Of a DNA stretch of 64,000 nucleotides, positions 62,467 through 64,000 are shown in pieces. Each line of letters opens with the position of its first letter. Positions within the stretch are counted from its first letter, which is position 1. The translations under genes and the position numbers were made by a program. The notes beneath the pieces are model-generated. The model saw only the letters and a list, made by a program, of their open reading frames with translations. It was not told the origin of the DNA and did no database searches. Source of the stretch: Streptosporangium subroseum. GTDB taxonomy: Bacteria; Actinomycetota; Actinomycetes; Streptosporangiales; Streptosporangiaceae. The stretch is from contig NZ_FZOD01000041.1 in the NCBI RefSeq assembly GCF_900188345.1, positions 1 to 64,000 of the forward strand. The letters run 5' to 3'.

Positions 62467-63774
62467 GTGTTCGATCGGCGGACGCGTGTCTCCGGCCTGA
62501 TCCGTGAGGCCCGCCAGGATCTGGCATATCGCCCCCGGGTGAAGTACGGCCACCGCGCCATCCACATCATGAGACGGGCCGTCCCCGTCATCTCGGTCCT
62601 CGTCGTCACCGTGCTGGCCGCCGATCTGATGATCCTGGTGCAGCTGTCAGGGCGGAGCTCGGAGGCGGTCGCCCTGCGCCGTTCCGTCGTCGCTCAGCCC
62701 ACCGGGCCCGCCCAGCCCGTACGACGCGCACAGGACGGCCTGGTCGAGACCCGGCCCACGCAGGCCGCCGCTCCGCCGCCGGTGGCCCCGCTGACCGCGA
62801 TCCGGCGGCCGCACCTGTTCATCGTCGCGAACAAGCCGCTCAGCCCGGCCGTGGTAGCGAAGATCACCAAGACCAGGGGGGTGCGGTCGGTGGAGCGCGC
62901 CGACGCCGCCGAGGTGACGCTGGACGGCAAGCGGGTGCAGACGCTCGGGGTGAACCCCTCGACCTTCCGCGCGTACACCCCCAAGCCGACCGCGGGGTCC
63001 GACAGGCTCTGGCGCAACGTCTCCGCCGGGGAGGTCGCGGTCTCCTTCGTCCTCGGCAACGACGGCGGCATGCCGCTGGGCAAGACCTTCACCACCGCCA
63101 GGCGGACGCTGCGGGTGGGGGCCTACGCCACAATGGGCATGGGCTCCATCGACGCGGTGGTCTCCAAGCCGACCGCACGCGCGCTGGGCATCCCGGAGAA
63201 CAACGCGCTGGTGGTGAGCGCTCCGCAGGTCGACTCCGGCGCGCTGCGCAGCACCCTGCTGAGGATCCTGCCCAGGGGCGGTCAGATCGCGGTGATCAAT
63301 CCCGTGCTGAAGTCTCCCGAGGCTCCCGGCCAGGCGGTGAATCCTGGCCGCACGGTGTGGCCGGCGGACGCCTTCCTGGCCGCGCCGCAGATCAAGACCG
63401 TCCTCACCGCCGCGGTCAGCAAGCTCGGCCGTCCTTACGTGTGGGGCGCCGAGGGACCCGACTCCTTCGACTGCTCGGGGCTGGTCCAGTGGGCCTACGC
63501 CCAGGCGGGCATCACGGTGCCCCGGGTGACGCACCAGCAGTTCGTCTCGGGTCCGCAGATTCCGTTCGACCAGGCCCAGCCGGGAGACCTGTTGTTCTGG
63601 CGGAACGACCCCACCAACCCCGGCTACGTCTCTCACGTGGCGATCTACTGGGGTGACGGCAAGATGCTGCACGCCCCCAGGACCGGAGACGTGGTCAAGA
63701 TCGTCCCCGTCAGCACCCGCAACTTCGCCGGTGTCGTGCGGATCAGCCCCGGGGTCGCCGCCCAGGTCCGCTAG
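62467..63774 (+). CDS. NlpC/P60 cell-wall hydrolase
   Basis: 435 aa. One membrane helix (AVPVISVLVVTVLAADLMILVQL) anchors it; residues about 110-300 form an extracytoplasmic domain without a known name; the C-terminal NlpC/P60 domain has catalytic Cys in GPDSFDCSGLVQWAYAQAG, His in YVSHVAIYWGDGKMLHAPRTG, and GRPYVWGAEG. It likely cleaves peptide links in peptidoglycan. GTG 62467 has AAGGGGAGA before it. Confidence 0.92.
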   Translation: MFDRRTRVSGLIREARQDLAYRPRVKYGHRAIHIMRRAVPVISVLVVTVLAADLMILVQLSGRSSEAVALRRSVVAQPTGPAQPVRRAQDGLVETRPTQAAAPPPVAPLTAIRRPHLFIVANKPLSPAVVAKITKTRGVRSVERADAAEVTLDGKRVQTLGVNPSTFRAYTPKPTAGSDRLWRNVSAGEVAVSFVLGNDGGMPLGKTFTTARRTLRVGAYATMGMGSIDAVVSKPTARALGIPENNALVVSAPQVDSGALRSTLLRILPRGGQIAVINPVLKSPEAPGQAVNPGRTVWPADAFLAAPQIKTVLTAAVSKLGRPYVWGAEGPDSFDCSGLVQWAYAQAGITVPRVTHQQFVSGPQIPFDQAQPGDLLFWRNDPTNPGYVSHVAIYWGDGKMLHAPRTGDVVKIVPVSTRNFAGVVRISPGVAAQVR

Positions 63775-63781
63775 GAGCGGC

Positions 63782-64000
63782 CTAGAGGGGCAGACCGGCC
63801 GCGAGGTGGGCGAGGGCCGTGTCCATGAGCTCCGGCAGGTTCTCCGTCGGATTCCCGGCCCAGCGGGTGATCGCGGTGATCATGACGCCGATCACGGCCG
63901 CCGCGAAGGTCTGGACCGCGAAGTCGCCGGCGTCGCGGCCGGTGCGGGAGGCGACCTCCGCGCAGATCATCGCGTGCGTGTCGACGGCGTTCTGGAGCTG
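63782..64000 (-). CDS. TetR-family regulator, C-terminal part (runs off window)
   Basis: The last 72 codons only. The sequence ICAEVASRTGRDAGDFAVQTFAAAVIGVMITAITRW, ending with NPTENLPELMDTALAHLAAGL, is typical of a TetR ligand-binding C-terminal domain. The DNA-binding part lies outside. It converges with the NlpC gene with a gap of only 7 nt. Confidence 0.7.
   Translation of the reverse strand, partial: QLQNAVDTHAMICAEVASRTGRDAGDFAVQTFAAAVIGVMITAITRWAGNPTENLPELMDTALAHLAAGLPL

Overview
The window is a chromosomal segment of a high-GC actinomycete. Supporting signs are a mycothiol S-conjugate amidase, abundant GTG starts, an F420-type oxidoreductase, a DUF397/Scr1-type regulator pair, a Rex-type operator and the actinobacterial order mfd - SurA-like lipoprotein - mazG - eno - ftsB/divIC - DUF501 - ppx. 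Gene content suggests a Streptosporangium/Nonomuraea-like organism; that placement is inference. There is no rRNA, CRISPR array, phage or intact insertion sequence.

Region 1 (1-9.2 kb) is a surface-polysaccharide and sulfur locus. A tightly overlapping minus-strand operon runs Wzz-like chain-length protein, O-antigen ligase/polymerase, APH-fold kinase, sulfotransferase and Wzx-like flippase (cut by the window edge). Divergent from it is a GH26-like lipoprotein glycosidase. Beside it lie a broken TauE/SafE sulfite exporter gene, an APS kinase with a degenerate ATP-sulfurylase N-terminus, and a methyltransferase. The obvious reading is a sulfated, Wzx/Wzy-exported polysaccharide with PAPS made locally. 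Three of the five operon genes carry in-frame tandem repeats of different unit length.

Region 2 (9.3-22.1 kb) is housekeeping: transcription-coupled repair, MazG, enolase, divisome protein, exopolyphosphatase, a secreted Cys-repeat protein, family-5 uracil-DNA glycosylase, and a type II NADH dehydrogenase with a perfect Rex-type palindrome upstream.

Region 3 (22.1-34.5 kb) holds an unusual short-variable-arm tRNA with anticodon UAA, a hairpin behind it, a Bax inhibitor-1 family protein, thiolase, a PQQ-propeller lipoprotein, an SGNH hydrolase, the reverse transsulfuration pair (cystathionine beta-synthase and a gamma-synthase/lyase), an orphan histidine kinase and a set of small membrane proteins, one only 35 residues long.

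Region 4 (34.5-49.6 kb) has a DUF6292-like protein, a MoxR-type AAA ATPase with VWA partner, a FIST sensor, the Scr1-like HTH/DUF397 pair, and a PadR-controlled MacAB-like export cluster: PadR, membrane protein, two paralogous Cys-motif lipoproteins, a peptidoglycan-binding adaptor, ABC ATPase and FtsX-type permease. The cluster contains the remnant of a second adaptor gene, so it arose partly by tandem duplication.

Region 5 (49.6-64 kb) contains an M1 peptidase, RDD protein, HPPD with divergent Lrp regulator, a class A PBP, a YyaL-type thioredoxin-domain protein, Mca, GreA, an NlpC/P60 hydrolase and a truncated TetR gene.
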